Below, one piece after another: positions 1 through 11,782 of a DNA stretch of 64,000 bases. This stretch comes from Ciborinia camelliae. Lineage: Eukaryota; Ascomycota; Leotiomycetes; Helotiales; Sclerotiniaceae. Position 1 is the first letter of the stretch; each line of letters starts with the position of its first letter. The stretch covers positions 2,566,288-2,630,287 of the forward strand of contig JANPYM010000001.1 in NCBI GenBank assembly GCA_025890175.1. The letters are read 5' to 3'. The translations under genes were made by a program, and so were the position numbers. The notes beneath the pieces were generated by a model. That model was not told the DNA's origin. It did no database searches and was given only the letters and a program-made list of their open reading frames with translations.

Positions 1-816
1 CAAGGGAGAAAAGGAAAAGAAAGGAAGAGAGAAAAGGAAGAGAGAAAAGGAAAGGAAAGGAAAAGAAAAAAAAGGAGAAAAGAAAAGAAAGCAAGAGAGA
101 AAACAAAAAAAAGAAAGTAAGGAAAAAAGTCAGATATACTACATACCATACATACCATACCATAAGGGGTAAAAAGCACCCCCAACCCAAGTAAACGTTA
201 GTTAGAATAAAGCATAAAGCATAAAGCATCCATACCAAAAGCACCGAAAAATGGTAATACCCTCTGAATCTAATTACATTTATAATCAATGGACGTGCAG
301 GCCAGGCCAGGCCAGAACAGTGAGTGAGTGAGTGGTCTCGAGGAGCTCACTCACTCGTCGTACATACATACAATTGCAAACGTGTTGGAAAGAACAAATA
401 CACAAAACCAATTCGAGGGACTGGCTGGCAATTACGATATCATTGCTATGCTATTCTATACCCCCGCAATGGATCGGTATCACATTATACAATTCCCACA
501 AGACATGCAATTGGTACCTCCAAATTGCAAATCGTTGATAAAAAAAAAACCCCCCACAAAATATCCAGAGAAAGAGTACTGTCATTCCACATACAGAACC
601 CGCTCATGGGTCTAGAGCTCGCAAAAAATCTCCCTCAAATGTCGTACTTTTCATTGCTGGCACTATCGCCGTGGGTAGGATATCATTTCGTAAACAAATC
701 GTGATCTCATTTCTTCCATTTCTGTCGGAGGAGTTTTCTCTCATACTCTCATATCATTTTCATAACTTTTCGCAATATCGTATTCATGGTGATGAAGAGG
801 TACGTTCAAATTTTCA
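1..816. other. Gene-free flank, purine-rich at its start
   Basis: Bases 1-130 are an irregular GA/AAAG purine tract. A short CCAGG tandem lies at 299-314. The rest has only short overlapping reading frames without recognisable protein. It lies downstream of the minus-strand gene that ends at 814, so its right-hand part is probably that gene's 3' untranslated region. Confidence 0.6.
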
Positions 817-3402
817 ACCCTCATCCTCATCTTCTTCAACCAATGCTGGTGTTCTTCTTTCATTTCTTCGTTTTGGTCGTCTGTGTCTTGAACTGCTGAT
901 GTTACTCGCAGAATCATCTGGAGCCAATTCACTCTGCATCTCATCTTCATCCCAATCAGCCTCACTCATATATTCGCTGCCACCTTCAGCCCAACTTGGT
1001 CTCTCATATCCCGGTCCCAGCCCTGCTGAATAAGGACCGGGAGTATCGACAATTATCTCTGGGCGGCTTGTTCGTCTAGACTCTGCTGCCATGGATAATC
1101 CGACCCCACGTTCACGAAGAGCTTTGCGAACAGCCTCGGCCTTTCGATGTAAACCTTCAAATGCATCCTCAAGAGCCTCCATTCCTACATATATCTCACG
1201 CTCTATTTCAGCCAAGACTGCAATTTCTGTCTCTTCGTCATTAGAGACCGGATGTCGGTACTGTTGTGATGGCGTGGGACCGCGAGAACCATAGCTAGCT
1301 GACCGAGGGGAGAATGGGGTGTTGTTACGCGAAGGGCCTCTCATCACAGGCGATGGGCCTCGGTAGCCATTTGGCGTGGGACCCCGAGAGGGAAATTCAT
1401 CCATGACTTCGGTGTCGGCTCCAGACCACAAGAATCCATCAAATCGGCCAGATATCAAAATTTCCCATTCCGATGGTGCGATGCCAGAAATGGTTGTGAG
1501 AAGATTGTGGATATGAGGGTTCTTGAGCAGATATATTGCGACTTCTGGATCTCGTGGGGGAAGTGGCAATCGATACAAGCGTTGCATAGACTGTACAGTT
1601 TTTATCATAAAATCCGAGCGTGGTTTTCGTAATGGGGTTGGTGCTCGTGAAACGGGTTGTATTGTGGTAGAGCCAGTAAGCAAGGCGTTGAAGAGAGGTC
1701 GGTCATGGTGGTTGAGATGAGTCAGTATAGCAAATGAAAGAGTTTCATCGTCGACCTCTTGAGGTGGTGCAGATGTTGTTTCAGGGCAACTTGAGAGCCA
1801 TTTGTCAACCGAAGCTTTTGTTTTTATCGACTGTCGTAGATAGTGTTCGCGGAATTCATCTGCAACATCAGGGTCGATCTTGATAGGTGATCCAGGCCTG
1901 TGATGACCTGATATACCAAGACCAGCTAGATCATCGACTGATTTCGCACCGAGCGATGCAAAGTCGAAGGAAGGCCATTCGGGAAGTTCACGTCGGCCAC
2001 TAACCCACTCCAAAACTTCTCCCCAAGAGAGGCCTCTACTTCCCTCGTGAGAATCAAGATCTAGATCCTGACACATAACACACAAACAACCATCGGATGA
2101 TAAATCTCTAGCAAAAACGTTTTCCAACCGATCAAGCAATCTCCTCGCAACGGAGCGATATCCAGTAGCAACTGCAAGTGATCCACTCTTGTTAAGGACC
2201 GTTTCGTATTGATCCAGGATGTTGAAGTATGGTCCAAATATCTTCTGTATTTCCGCGGGAGGAGAAGACCTTGATGAGTTGGGCGACTGGGAGGAGGAAG
2301 AGAGTAAGGTCTTCGGGACCGGACGAACCAATCCGCCATTTTGGAGGAGGTAATCAACGCTAGGGATGTTTAATGGTAAATTCGGGGGAGGGGGTGGTGG
2401 AGGAGGACGTGGAGAGCCATACACACTAGATTTAACAGAGGATGCATCAAAATGCATATAAGGAGATGGGGTAGGTTTTATATCAGCCGCACCTGGAGGA
2501 GGGAATTGAGGAGTCTGGGTCGGGGTTTTCGGTGAAGAGTCCTGTCCTGAGGCTGGGGAGGAATCTGTATCAATATTTGTAGGCCTGTGACGGGATGATG
2601 TTGGTTGCCGTTTGCCTGCCACTGATGTGACATTGGAATCTCCATCTGAGTCAGGACTTCTACTTTGGCGACCATCATACCTCTCAGTCTTTGAGGATCT
2701 TGAACTTGATGTCCTTATGGGTGGTGTGCCAGTCTTTGAATGTCTAGATTTTGAAGATATTGAGGACCGGCCTTCTTTCTCCTTTCTTGATGACTTTCGG
2801 TGTTCAGAGCTTCGAGAACTGGGCCTTGATGACATTTCGGAACCCTCCTCCTTGACCTTATTCATCCTCGAAGATGTAGATTTCTGTCGGTGTGTAAATT
2901 CGGTATCTGGTGGACTCGGAGGTCTGCGTTCCTTTGTGGAACCTGTTCGATCTAGGTTCTCTGCAGATTTTGATTTACGTTTCTCAGAGTCGATGTCTGT
3001 AGCTTCTGGGGTATAAGGTGCAGAAGGTGCAGTCTTCGACTTTGAAGGCCTTTCTGAAACATAGCTATTTACTGCCTCCTTACTGTAGTTTTTATTAAAA
3101 CTTGGGTAGGACGATGTACCTGGAGCAGATGAAGTCCTCGAGAATTCGGGAACAACATCTGCCATTGTGGTAGTAGTAACCTCTGACATTCCTTCCTCTT
3201 TCTCTTCTCTTGTTTTATCCCTCTTTCGACGATGAGATGATTTCACAGGCTCCCCAGTTTCAGAATCTATGGCTTTTGATCTTGATTTGTGCTTTCGATT
3301 TGGATCCTTTTCTTTATCTGCTTTGGAAGATCTGTGACGTTTCTCCGGTGAGGTTTGTTCTTTCTCGGCCTCAGGATCCTTATCGCGGTTTTTGTGAGGC
3401 AT
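814..3402 (-). CDS. Large disordered protein with conserved-looking central domain, function unknown
   Basis: Single uninterrupted frame; starting at the ATG at 3402 it gives 862 residues (an in-frame GTG lies three codons upstream). I do not recognise the family. Residues 1 to about 330 are Ser/Arg/Lys-rich and disordered (many RSS, KSRSK and SRPSSRSS stretches), followed by an eight-proline run near 333. Residues about 380-660 look folded: aromatic and Leu-rich, with a Cys-rich patch reading DGCLCVMCQD and a segment ending near FLWSGAD. A Gly/Pro/Ser/Arg spacer follows, then a charged helix at about 722-764 (probable coiled coil) and an acidic end, VEEDEDEG. The charge pattern would suit a nuclear or cytoskeletal scaffold, but this is only a guess. 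The long clean frame makes a real gene very likely. Confidence 0.85.
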   Translation of the reverse strand: MPHKNRDKDPEAEKEQTSPEKRHRSSKADKEKDPNRKHKSRSKAIDSETGEPVKSSHRRKRDKTREEKEEGMSEVTTTTMADVVPEFSRTSSAPGTSSYPSFNKNYSKEAVNSYVSERPSKSKTAPSAPYTPEATDIDSEKRKSKSAENLDRTGSTKERRPPSPPDTEFTHRQKSTSSRMNKVKEEGSEMSSRPSSRSSEHRKSSRKEKEGRSSISSKSRHSKTGTPPIRTSSSRSSKTERYDGRQSRSPDSDGDSNVTSVAGKRQPTSSRHRPTNIDTDSSPASGQDSSPKTPTQTPQFPPPGAADIKPTPSPYMHFDASSVKSSVYGSPRPPPPPPPPNLPLNIPSVDYLLQNGGLVRPVPKTLLSSSSQSPNSSRSSPPAEIQKIFGPYFNILDQYETVLNKSGSLAVATGYRSVARRLLDRLENVFARDLSSDGCLCVMCQDLDLDSHEGSRGLSWGEVLEWVSGRRELPEWPSFDFASLGAKSVDDLAGLGISGHHRPGSPIKIDPDVADEFREHYLRQSIKTKASVDKWLSSCPETTSAPPQEVDDETLSFAILTHLNHHDRPLFNALLTGSTTIQPVSRAPTPLRKPRSDFMIKTVQSMQRLYRLPLPPRDPEVAIYLLKNPHIHNLLTTISGIAPSEWEILISGRFDGFLWSGADTEVMDEFPSRGPTPNGYRGPSPVMRGPSRNNTPFSPRSASYGSRGPTPSQQYRHPVSNDEETEIAVLAEIEREIYVGMEALEDAFEGLHRKAEAVRKALRERGVGLSMAAESRRTSRPEIIVDTPGPYSAGLGPGYERPSWAEGGSEYMSEADWDEDEMQSELAPDDSASNISSSRHRRPKRRNERRTPALVEEDEDEG

Positions 3403-6378
3403 TGCTAACACGATCTTAATTATTCAGTTATGGCAGGCGCTTAAAACTTGATTTGTTGGCGGCACATGTGGAGCAACAAGGTGAAATAAGACGAATTGGG
3501 CGAATGAACGGCGGTGAGTAGTACTAGGGCTGCAATGGAATCTCCGAGTAGTAGGTAGTTGTTGGAAGCCAACGCTTGCTATGTCATCAAACCACGCAAG
3601 ATAGAGTAAGGGCCAAGCAAGAAAGTGGAGGAGAGTCAAGTGTAAAACAAAACGAGGGTGTCAAGCATGAATCATTGATGAATGAGACTTCAAGAGCTTA
3701 GAGGAGCTAGGTCGGAATGGGTAGAGGAGGGGGGAGGAAGGTAGTGGATCGATAGTGGGATCGTTCACACGTTGGCAGATGGTTATAAAACGATGTGTGA
3801 TATTTTTGATAGGTGAGGTTGAAGTTTTGACTTTTGCCGATGTCCTGGGGGACGTTGCTTTGGGGGATAAAATGATCGGTTATCGTGAATTTATTGAAGA
3901 CACCAGCCAGGAAGGATATTTTCTCGATACACAGATTCGATATGGAGTAGTGATTAAACTCATGGAGATTGAGTGATTGAATGAATGAATGGATTAGGGA
4001 GCGAGCGGGTGAATGAATAATATCATATCATGATCATGCTATGATAATCTATTGATTTTGAATCATAATTGTAGAATAATTGTGGTAGTAACTTGTAATT
4101 CAATTATTACAACATATATTGTGATGACGGGAAGGGAAGATCAACCTGAGAGTCTGAAAGAGTCTAAAAAGGTCTTTTGTCTTTTCTTCGATAAAGTCGC
4201 ATGTCGCATATCGCATGACGATTACCCCAATAAACCTTACCCTAGGTACCGGGCATAGAGAAATGAGCAATGAGCAATGAGCAATGAGCAGAGCCTAGGT
4301 ATGTAGGTAATCAACGATATCTCGATATATCAGTGGCGAGAAGGATAATATGAATGGCGGCCCAAATTCAATACAGCAATAAATATTAGACGGCAATGCA
4401 GACGCCTGTGGCAAAAAGCAAAAGTCCCATTCAATCAATCGGATGAGATGGGATGAGATGGGATGAGATTCAATCTGGAAAGGTACAGCTGGAGTACTTG
4501 GAGAGATTCAATAGTTTAATAATTCAACAATTCAATAGGTTACAGGAAGTACTGTACCTAGTTCAGAGGTAAGGTTGTATAGTACTTCTCTGTACATAAC
4601 AATTATTTTTATAACTGTAGGTATTATTATTATATTACCTAGGTCATTTGTACTCTGATATGGCACAAGACAACTTATAGACAAGAGACAAGAGAGGATA
4701 GACAAATACCTAGGCGGGTAGTTCTAATTCTCTATGGAGTACATAGGTACGTATTATACTAGAAAGGTATACACAGTACTATTGGATATATGCTAATAAG
4801 TTAAACCTCCCCGTTTGTTCTGAATAATCGATGCCATCGTTCATCAGTTTAAAATTCACCAAAAACACAACTCATAGAGTTACCGTTCCTACGTAACTTA
4901 TCTAGGTAGATAAGCCTCAAGTCAGAGAAAGCCTAATTCTTCTGACACGAGAAGGCTGACAGCAGAGCAAAAGAAAAGGCTTGGAGTAGTGTTGAAAGTT
5001 GAGAGAAAAGAAAAGAAAAGAATAGAAAAAAAATGGCTGGGGAATCCCATTCCTTAATAATTTCCGAATGAACAATTTGATCCATAGGGAAAGATTATAC
5101 AAGTGACAACCTTGCTCATAGATATAGTAGTACCCAGTACTGGATTGTCCAGTGGTATGCATAACTAATAATATGTATAATAATAAATAATATATATATC
5201 TTCTCGATGTAGCTACTATATAGTACAGGTACCTATACTATATGATCCCCCTCTTATAGGTATGAATGGGGGAAGTTTAAATTCTATGGAGTACCGGTAT
5301 TGTATCATTACCATACAGCACAATAATCCATGATATATGTATGCTATGTATGTACATCGACTGGTACAGCTCTATCAAAAGAGAACGTTCCTTTACTCCA
5401 TCAGCTCCAATCCGAGTTCTCATCATCCTTTGTACAAGCAGCACCGGGGAATAATAGAATCCTTCTACGGAAAGTTCTACACCAAATCTACGGAGACGAC
5501 TGGACTCTGGAGTTCACAACTTTTCATATACCATACCCAGGTAGGTATACGGTTAGCTATATACGGTACATAGAAAGTTCAACCGACTTGGGACACTTCA
5601 CAATTGGTCCATTTTGAGGGAACGGTGAGGAACCTTTTGCCCACAAATCAGTCTAACGCCCGATCAGATCAAAATGAAGGGGGTAAAGACCACATTCTGG
5701 CCCCTTCATATTTCATACCCTTCCTTCGCTTTGATAGTTTAACCCACTCAACGTTCAGAGAATATTATCTTGTCCACTTATGAAGATTCATCCCTCATCC
5801 ACATCCACTACATTCGAGTTTATGTTCATTTTGTCCAACAACATGATCAAAACAGGTTACCGGTATGGTATGGTATGGTATGATATGGTGTGGAATGGTA
5901 TGGTATGGTATGGTTGGTGTTCACGCACGATCCGTATCCCCCCCTCCAAGAATCCAGATTCTCAAGACTCAATACTCAAGCCTCAAGACTTGTTCCAACA
6001 CAATTTGCTTTGCTGGTCGTTGCTCAATCCAAACCCTGTTTCTGTTGAACATGTTAAGTTGTTAACAAATAGCAACTTACAAGGGCTGATTTTTCTGCAT
6101 GTGTTGTATCCGAATCGTCTGCCTTTCGTCTTAGCTTTCTAAAATCCAACCTATCATTCAAATTCATTCTTTTCTTTCGCATTTCACGGCATGAAGTTCC
6201 GGAATCATACATACGTGTAAATTAATCATGACAGCAGCTTAGACTCTTTAGACAGCTTGGAGTGCTTAGAGTTCAAAATTCCTCCAGTCTTTAAATCCAC
6301 TCTCTTTTCGGAATCGCAAAGTGAAAATATATCTTCACAGGGGTGCTTGACGCACCTCAGTCGCGCCCTCGAAACATT
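3403..6378. other. Long intergenic region with microsatellites
   Basis: It separates two divergent genes and probably holds both promoters. Visible features are GAGCAAT tandems at 4264-4292, GGATGAGAT repeats at 4440-4470, a (TATGG)n tract at 5872-5914 and many CCTAGGTA-type motifs. AT-rich DNA lies at 4520-5330. No protein is recognised in any frame. Confidence 0.6.
5872..5914. repeat. (TATGG)n microsatellite
   Basis: About eight pentamer units with a few substitutions, some 460 bp upstream of the caspase-like gene. Confidence 0.85.
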
Positions 6379-9300
6379 ATGGACCAAATTTCAATCTCAG
6401 CCCAGGATACACAAACCACCAGTGACGGTACGACACCAAATACTCCAGAGTTGTTGAGTGACGAGGTAAGGCTTCAACTTCATGTCATGATCCAAATTTA
6501 TAACATTACATTATTCTGACTTGATCAAAGATTAAATACTATAATATCAGTTCACCGCCATCATCCATCTCCACCAACACACATGATATCTCTCGCTCAA
6601 GGTATCACATGAAAGAGCTCGAGACTTTTGCAGTGAGGGTCGAAGAGGTAAATAAATTTATAAGAACTCGTATCACGGACCATCATGTTTCCTTTCGTTT
6701 GTTTGTATTACGCAGGTCCTTTCCTTTCATGTCTGTCACTGCTGTGTTGCTACACAAGTAACTTTTCATATCTTATCTCTCCATGCAAAATGCTAAGATC
6801 CAATGGAGGCTGCTGCGAGGGCTTTTCCCAATCGTGGCCGGTCACGTTATGCAGAAGTTTTAGTTGTCTTGATAAGGTGGGAGGAGAGTGATATCGATGC
6901 CCAACCAGAGTTCAATGCCTTGCGTTCTATGTTCGAGATATGCTATGGCTTTACAACCGATACTTGGTCGATACCGTCGACACATTCACATAACAAACTT
7001 ATGTTGCAGGCAAGTCCTCTACCGGATAACACCACCAAATACCACCCTGACATGAAATAGGCAGTAAACTATATCGAAAAGCATGGAACGGAAGATAACC
7101 TTATCATCATCTACTATGGGGGTCACGCGATTATGAACAATTCTCGGCAGACTACCTGGTCTTGCAATCAGGACATTTCCCATGCCTCTGTGCGCTGGTC
7201 CGCCATTCAAAGTGTTTTCGAGGAGTCGAAGTCTGATGTGCTCTACCTGTTGGATTGTTGTTCTGCCGCAGGTGCCGCGCCATCTGCTGGACCTGGTGTC
7301 ATTGAAACGATTGCTTCTAGTGATTTCGAAACATGGGCACCAGGTCCGGGTCGTCATTCCTTTACTAAAGCTCTCCTTCACGTCTTAGATGAATGGATGA
7401 ACCGACCCTCTTTTTCGGCCGCTATGCTTCATAGCGAGATTCTCTCTGTGCTCAAATGTGAGAGGCCCCAGAAAAGTCACCAAGGTGATCAACACAATCA
7501 AGAAAACAGAAAGACCCCCATTTATATTCTTGCATCGGAGGATCCTAAATCGCTGAGTATTGAAATATGTCGACGTACTACTCCAGGCAATAGTTGGGCT
7601 GGCACATTGTCTCCCGGGATGGCGGAAGCTACAGATATCTACTCTCCAGAAAATTTGCACGGGCTAACGCCTGAGGGAAAGTTGGCTGTGCCACATGTGC
7701 TCATATCCATTTCATTAGAAGAGAATCAGTTAGTGGACGTGGAGGCCTGGCACAAATGGATTCGACAATTTCCTGCATTGGCACAATTCGCCCTTGTGGA
7801 AGGGGTATTCGCTAGTCATTCCACTATCATTCTCCTCTCTTTACCAGTGCTGATATGGGATATGCTCCCGGAAAATTTAGCCGTATCTTTCGTGGCTTTC
7901 GTGGAGTCTAGAAATCTTCTATCCCAAATATCCGAAAAGCTGGGGGTGGAAATTCCTAAACCACAGCAGCCAAAGGACTTCCGAGGTAGACCGGATTCCG
8001 ATACGCTTCAAATTCCACCCCCTTTACCCCTTATTCAACAAATTGAGCAAGCTCTTCATAAACAAAAACAGCAAAATATGAAAGATTGGGAAGCCCATTT
8101 TCAAAAGGAAAAAGTGCGTCTTGAAGCAAAGGTTCAAGATGCGCGTGATGACGCCCAGAAGAAAGAACTTGAATTTTTGAAAGAGAGAAGCGCATACAGG
8201 GACATCATGGAAAGGGATATGAGGGAGGTAAAGAAGGAAAGTCAAGTCATAAAGGAGGAAGCGAGAAGAGCATGGGAAGAGCTGGGGCGATATGAGCATG
8301 AGGAAAGAGAAAGGACAAGATTGCTTAAGGATGGTCAACCAATCACGATCGGTGGAATTCAAGTTATTCCAATGGGCGAGACAGACGACTCAATCCTGAA
8401 GTATGATAAAGGGCGTGTTGGGGACGTAGCTGCTTGGGTAGGCGGCGTTAAATCCGAGACATCTCAAGTGCCTAAAATACGAGAAGGCTCGAGAGTAAGA
8501 GGACCCCCAGAAGTGCTACACGAGCGACCCTATCTACAGCCCGAGGATGCTCATGCCACAAGACCAGAATATCCGACGAAGCACGCTCACGAATCTCATC
8601 CCAACCACTCTCTTGAACCATCACCCATCCCAAATGAAGCCATCAACCTGGCTTTCGATGTTTCCCTACCTCGCCCACCACCAGGGCTAGCCAAACCAAA
8701 GTCCAATGCATCCCATCAAAAATTTCGAGATGAGAGGAGCATTGCTTCATTCAAATCTATCGCGAGCGGCGGAGTTTTATCACCACCGGAGAGTGTTGCG
8801 AGTGATGAAATAGACGAGTCGACCCACGAGGAATATGAAAGTGCCTTGAGTGGCGGATATGGTGACGAAGATGGATTTGGGAGAGGAGATCGCGGATCGG
8901 TGGACTATCTTCAAGAATTTCTTGATGCTGGAGACGATGCCCCGTGGAACCTCCCACGACAAAGTATCATAGAAAGTAATGGCACATTACCTCCAGACTA
9001 CAGAGAAAAGGACTACAAGGTGCCTGAGAAGGTTTTCGATCCAGATCAAATCACTCTTGAGCCAAAGTCTTATAGATACGAAAGCAAGCACGAACCCACA
9101 AAGGCGAAAGATTCGGAAGCCACCTCTCTGCTTGATTGGGAGAGACGTGGGATGCAGCAAAAGTTGGCTGAACATCCGTTGCCGAGGCCCAACCCAGAAA
9201 CCGCATTAGAGCCGACTAGCCCAGAACCCACGAAAGCCAAAGATGTGGATCCCTTTACCTTACAAGTCCTAGAGAAGGGCATACAACCAGAAGTGGTCGA

Positions 9301-11713
9301 GCGCGTTTTACCAGGACAAGTCACTCCGCCTCGTAAAAGTCTCGATCTTGCGTCAAGAGAAGATGTCGGTCCTTTAACATCACAAGCGCTGAAAACATAC
9401 GACAAATTACAGGGAGAATTGGAGACCCATCAAGCCGTGAGACGACCGGAACGGCCTACCGAACACATTCCCAACAGACTTTCTCATATAACCGAGAGAG
9501 ATGGTGACTGGGAGCCCAAAAGTCCTGGCCAATTAAGCTCAGTTGGGAGTCCACAGTCGAAGCGTAGGGATGAAAAGGTTGGGGATAAGAAGGCACTGGC
9601 TGCAGTAGAAGAGGCCATCAAAAAACTCATCATACCCGAAATGGAAGAGTTGAAGAAGGAGCCAGAGATGACGAGGAAAAATTCGGATGGTTCTGGCAGA
9701 GTTCCTTGGGACAGTGACGAAAAGAGTGCGGGGAGAGCAGAGTCGGTGAAACATGGCAAAGGCAAAAGCAGCACCAAGAAAGCCTTCGAAGCGGTTGAGG
9801 ATGCAATTAAAAAGGAAGCTGAGGCATTGAAGAAAAAGGAGGAGGAGGAAGAGGAAATGGAAGCTTTGAGGAAATTGAGAAAAGAGCAGAAGGAAAGGAA
9901 ACGCAAAGACGAGGAAAAGGAAAAGCCCAAACGAGAGGGAGAAGAGAAGGATGCCACAAAAACATCTTCCGGTCGTGATGTGGACCCTACTGCTCCTATT
10001 CTATTGGAAAAAAAGCATGATGGCAAGGAAGCGTTAGTGGATGATGAAAAAGCACTTTCGGCAGTTGATGATGCAATCAGAAAATTGATCATCCCAGAGC
10101 TTGAGGGACTCAAAAGAACGGATTCTCACAAGAGTCACAAAAGCCAAAAAAGCTCAAAAAGTCAGAGACATGAGAAATCGAAAATGAGCGAGAGCACTAG
10201 TCAACAGCCACCCCCAAAACGTGATGGCTCTCCGGTGAAGGAAAAATTGGAAAAAGGTCATCGCAGACAACAATCGGTTCCAAAACCTGATGATCCCCCG
10301 GCCAGAGAGACGAAGGAAACGAACCCGAAATCACAGAACGCAACAAACGTTGAAGAGCAGAATAAAGAAGCGAAAAATTCGAACTCGCCTCTCCAGAAGC
10401 AAAAGAGTGATAGAGGCCTCTGGTGGATGGAAAGAAAGCCTCCCAGAAATCAACGAGAGGAACAATCCCGAGAACAATTGCCATCGTCATCATACTCGAA
10501 AAAGGACAAAGAGAAAGGACAAGATGTTCCCTTGGATCCTGTTCCTAGCCCACCTCTCGATTTGTCATCAGGGGCAGAGGACAAGCACGAAATAGGCACC
10601 ACCACACCTCTTGAAACCGATCCTCACACTTGGCAAGGATTTAAGTTTGCCAATCGAGATGTGACACCCTCAATGTCTTCTTTACCAACTGCTATTCCTC
10701 GTTCAAGTCTCAACAACAGCACAATTCCATCCAGCCCTAATAATCAATGGTCTCGATCGGAAATTTCCTTGAGCACTATATTTCCACCCCGTACCTCACG
10801 CGCTTCCTTGGACTTTTCACGCGACGAATCACCTCACAGTCAAACCTCCTCCACCAGCAATAGAAACGTCTACAGTCAATTCCCACCACTCCCCGAGGAC
10901 CGCGAACGTCCCTTTTCTACCCCTACAATTCCTACCCCCATTATTAGGGTACCTTCCCCCCCTAACCCACACTCTCGCTTCATTTCCAACCATAACCCAA
11001 ATAATCCCTACTCCCAATTCGCCCAATTCGAACAATCCCTCTCAACGCCCACTTTACAACGAATAAATACCGGATCATCCTTTCACTCTTTAGATGACAC
11101 AACTCTCAGCATCCACAATGTTCCTATAACCACCGCTCGCAGCATTCACAACGTCCCTATAACCAGCCACCCAACTCTTCCGCCCGTCTTTGGACCATCA
11201 ACCTACAATCAACACCAACACCAGCATCAACATCCACATCAACACGCGCCCATCTCCGCCGTAGACCCCGACTCCAACCCCAAACACTCCTTCACCTTCA
11301 CCACCGCCCCACAGGGGCCCCCCTCCATCCACCACCAATCGCCACCCATCTTTCCGGCCGAACTCCCCGCGTTCCCGCACGCTCTCCCCTTGCTCGATAT
11401 CTCGCGCTCGAATTCCCTCTCCAACCCCCCACGCTATCAACATCAACATCCGCATCCGCATCAAAATCCACATCCGCATCCACATGCACATGCACTCTAC
11501 GATCCCCCCGCCGATCGCCGCGATAATCAACTCTCGCCCCCAGCATCGTATCTCACGCAGCCGCTCCCGTCCCCGTCTCCTTCGGAAACGGAAACCCTGT
11601 TGAAGAATTTGATACTCCCCGAATTGGAGACGTTGGAGAAGGGCGAGAGGGCTAGGAGGGAGGAGGAAGAGAGGAGTCGGAGGGAGTGGGAGAGGGAGTT
11701 TGGGATTTTGTGA
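6379..11713 (+). CDS. Giant caspase-like cysteine-peptidase protein with coiled coil and repeat-bearing tail
   Basis: Proposed exons 6379-6465, 6531-6647, 6809-7009 and 7061-11713 give 1,685 residues. The N-terminal part is a caspase/metacaspase-like fold: a strand near SRYAEVLVVLIRWEE, then IIIYYGGHA with the candidate catalytic His157, then YLLDCCSAAG with Cys201-Cys202 (Cys202 lines up with the DxC pattern of metacaspases). A compact segment at about 355-425, running from HVLISISLEE to VAFVESRNLL, may be a small alpha/beta domain. Residues about 455-565 form a charged coiled coil. The remaining thousand residues are disordered, with His-rich runs near 1520-1620 and four copies of a helical motif (separate entries). 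The intron before the catalytic block uses a GC donor. The start ATG was chosen because all exons then join in phase. Caspase-like activity and a role in cell death or protein processing are inferences from the dyad only; an inactive scaffold is also possible. Confidence 0.8.
6716..6757 (+). other. Possible 42-nt cassette exon inside caspase intron 2
   Basis: The stretch starts after TTACGCAG and ends before GTAACT. It has 14 open codons in phase with both neighbouring exons. It would divide an unusually long 161-bp intron into two ordinary ones of 68 and 51 bp. Skipping it gives the smoother protein reading (VEE joined to AAARAFPN), so I treat it as optional. Confidence 0.35.
7010..7060 (+). 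other. GC-AG intron
   Basis: The exon ends ...TTGCAG and the intron begins GCAAGT, the usual consensus for GC donors. A CTGAC branch-like site and ATAG end follow. Length is 51 bp, phase 0. Without removal, the frame is broken just upstream of the YYGGHA block. Confidence 0.75.
9590..10117 (+). repeat. Three coding copies of an AxxAIxKLIIPE helical motif
   Basis: Within the caspase-like protein, residues 979-1001, 1042-1061 and 1132-1154 share the pattern KAxxAVxxAIxK; copies one and three continue as KLIIPExExLK, while copy two has KKEAEALKKK. Each copy would form an amphipathic helix. A shorter fourth copy, NLILPELETLEK, lies near the C-terminus (DNA 11585-11650). Spacing is about 63, 90 and 510 residues. 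Confidence 0.75.
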
Positions 11714-11727
11714 GGGGGTTGTGGGTT

Positions 11728-11782
11728 GTAGGTCGTAGGTCGTAGGTCGTAGGTCGTAGGTCGTAGGTCGTAGGTCGTAGGT
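11728..11782. repeat. GTAGGTC heptamer tandem array
   Basis: About eight perfect head-to-tail copies of a 7-bp unit, starting 15 bp after the caspase-like stop codon. Confidence 0.9.

Noticed and set aside
3755..4258. Short plus-strand frames upstream of the caspase-like gene
   Set aside because: No homology seen, no splice pattern, and composition matches the surrounding spacer.
9484..10113. 209-residue minus-strand frame
   Set aside because: It is the antisense of the lysine/glutamate-rich tail of the caspase-like protein; its Ser/Phe-rich translation is a codon-composition shadow.
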